Shown one piece after another: positions 63,208 through 64,000 of a stretch of 64,000 bases of DNA. The notes under the pieces were generated by a model that saw only the letters and a program-made list of their open reading frames with translations, was not told the DNA's origin and made no database searches. Location of the stretch: positions 620,001 through 684,000 of the forward strand of contig JAXLYE010000002.1 of the NCBI GenBank assembly GCA_046351595.1, in the 5' to 3' direction. Position 1 is the first letter of the stretch; each line of letters begins with the position of its first letter. The translations under genes and the position numbers were made by a program. Origin of the DNA: JAXLYE01 sp046351595. GTDB taxonomy: Bacteria; Myxococcota_A; Polyangia; Palsa-1104; JAEUJZ01.

Positions 63208-64000
63208 CTAGGCCTCGTCGCCGCCCTCGTCGTCATCGCCGTCGTCGTGATCCTCGAGCTCGGTCTCGTCGCCGCCGTCGTCCTCGGGAACCTCGACCGG
63301 GCTGGCCAGCGCGGCGTCGTCCTCGGTGCCCTCGGCGCCCTCGCCGTCCTTGCCCGGATCCGACAGCGCCTCGACCGCGACCACGCGCTCGCCGCTCTCG
63401 ATGTCGAGGCGGATGAGGCGCACGCCCTTGGTGTTGCGGCCCTGCACGCGGATGTCGCGCACGCGGATGCGGATGACGCGGCCGGTGTTGGTCACCAGCA
63501 GCAGATCGTCGGCGTCGACGACGTCGAGCACGCTGACGACCTTGCCGTTGCGCTCGTCGGTCTTGATGGTGATGACGCCCTTGGTGCCGCGGCCCTTGAC
63601 CGGGTAGTCGGTCGCCGGCGTGCGCTTGCCGTAGCCGCGCTCGCAGACGGTGAGCAGCGTCGTCGGGACGTCGCGATCGAGGATCTGCAGCGCCACCACG
63701 TGGTCGTCCGAGCTCTTGAAGCGCACGCCCTTGACGCCGCGCGCGGTGCGGCCCATGGCGCGCGCCTGCTCCTCGCGGAAGCGGATGACGTAGCCCTCGC
63801 GAGTGCACAGCGCCAGGTCGCTCTTGCCGTCGGTGATGCCGGCGCCGACCAGGCCGTCGCCCTCGTCGATGTCAATGGCGATGATGCCGGTCGAGCGGAT
63901 GTTCGAGAACGCCTCGAGCTCGGTCTTCTTGACGATGCCCTTGCGCGTCGCAAAGACCACGAACTTGCCGGCGTCGAACGCCTGCAGCGGCAGCATCTCG
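63208..64000 (-). CDS. gyrA: DNA gyrase subunit A, C-terminal part
   Basis: The window contains about 263 codons of the 3' end; the start lies beyond the right end. The translation shows the GyrA C-terminal beta-pinwheel with its repeats: FVVFATRKGIVKKTELEAF, LALCTREGYVIRFREEQA, TVCERGYGKRTPATDYP and LLVTNTGRVIRIRVRDI. The DNA-wrapping box (QxxxGxGK type) should lie near its start. The final 45 residues are very acidic (EDDAALASPVEVPEDDGGDE, EDHDDGDDDEGGDEA), longer than the usual GyrA tail. It is the first visible gene of a leftward unit ending at 61195. Confidence 0.93.
   Translation of the reverse strand, partial: EMLPLQAFDAGKFVVFATRKGIVKKTELEAFSNIRSTGIIAIDIDEGDGLVGAGITDGKSDLALCTREGYVIRFREEQARAMGRTARGVKGVRFKSSDDHVVALQILDRDVPTTLLTVCERGYGKRTPATDYPVKGRGTKGVITIKTDERNGKVVSVLDVVDADDLLLVTNTGRVIRIRVRDIRVQGRNTKGVRLIRLDIESGERVVAVEALSDPGKDGEGAEGTEDDAALASPVEVPEDDGGDETELEDHDDGDDDEGGDEA

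Overview
The window is GC-rich (roughly 70% by eye) and carries two PEGA-type serine/threonine kinases, an FHA protein, TPR and HEAT proteins, many lipoproteins that begin with a lipobox, a histone-H1-like tail on an HU protein, and a DHCR24-like reductase. Together these point to the Myxococcota (class Polyangia or a close relative). The taxonomic call is an inference from gene content; no rRNA or marker gene settles it. There is no tRNA, rRNA, CRISPR array, phage block or insertion sequence that I can recognise. The region reads as ordinary chromosome with short, often two- to four-gene transcription units.

Layout: 1-4937 holds an enolase-superfamily enzyme (partial), a queuosine-precursor transporter, a CYTH protein, TrmB, a lipoprotein and a DUF429 protein. 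4964-10911 is a leftward four-gene unit: a degenerate tyrosine-phosphatase-like exported protein, a small membrane protein, an acyl-CoA dehydrogenase and a large HEAT protein. 11111-13936 encodes an exported protein and a membrane-anchored HEAT protein. 13998-17084 is a leftward pair, cytochrome P450 then DHCR24-like sterol C24 reductase. 17503-22294 holds acylphosphatase and a leftward kinase / TPR / substrate-binding-lipoprotein operon. 22295-27293 holds a polysaccharide deacetylase, a small exported protein, HU with a long basic tail, FHA, and two membrane proteins. 27310-33911 is leftward: a DUF4139-like lipoprotein, a pentaheme cytochrome with a discoidin-like partner, and a CoxE-type VWA protein. 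34120-40802 holds a VTT membrane protein, class I aldolase, an aminotransferase, and several small envelope proteins including a PspB-like one. 41184-44224 has a DUF2911 protein and a coupled pair: a 40-cysteine repeat protein and an Lgt-family membrane enzyme. 44194-54859 is an exported and surface region (collagen-like lipoprotein, di-heme peroxidase, beta-helix protein, TonB-type receptor, large lipoprotein, ECF sigma plus zinc anti-sigma, split DUF4331 pair). 55146-64000 holds an L,D-transpeptidase, a second kinase, a KefB/C-type antiporter, and a leftward gyrA / CDP-alcohol phosphotransferase / glycosidase-like unit.

The most interesting item is the translationally coupled Cys-repeat protein and Lgt-like enzyme (41811-44224): a secreted, membrane-anchored substrate candidate carrying 40 cysteines spaced almost entirely by 2 or 3 residues, followed by an Lgt homologue that lacks the usual His of the HGG motif. 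Second is the P450/DHCR24-like pair, which suggests sterol or other isoprenoid side-chain chemistry. A third theme is non-coding: at least eight short tandem arrays (unit 7-20 bp) sit in intergenic DNA, two of which share an 11-bp period and the core CACYCAGC upstream of unrelated genes.
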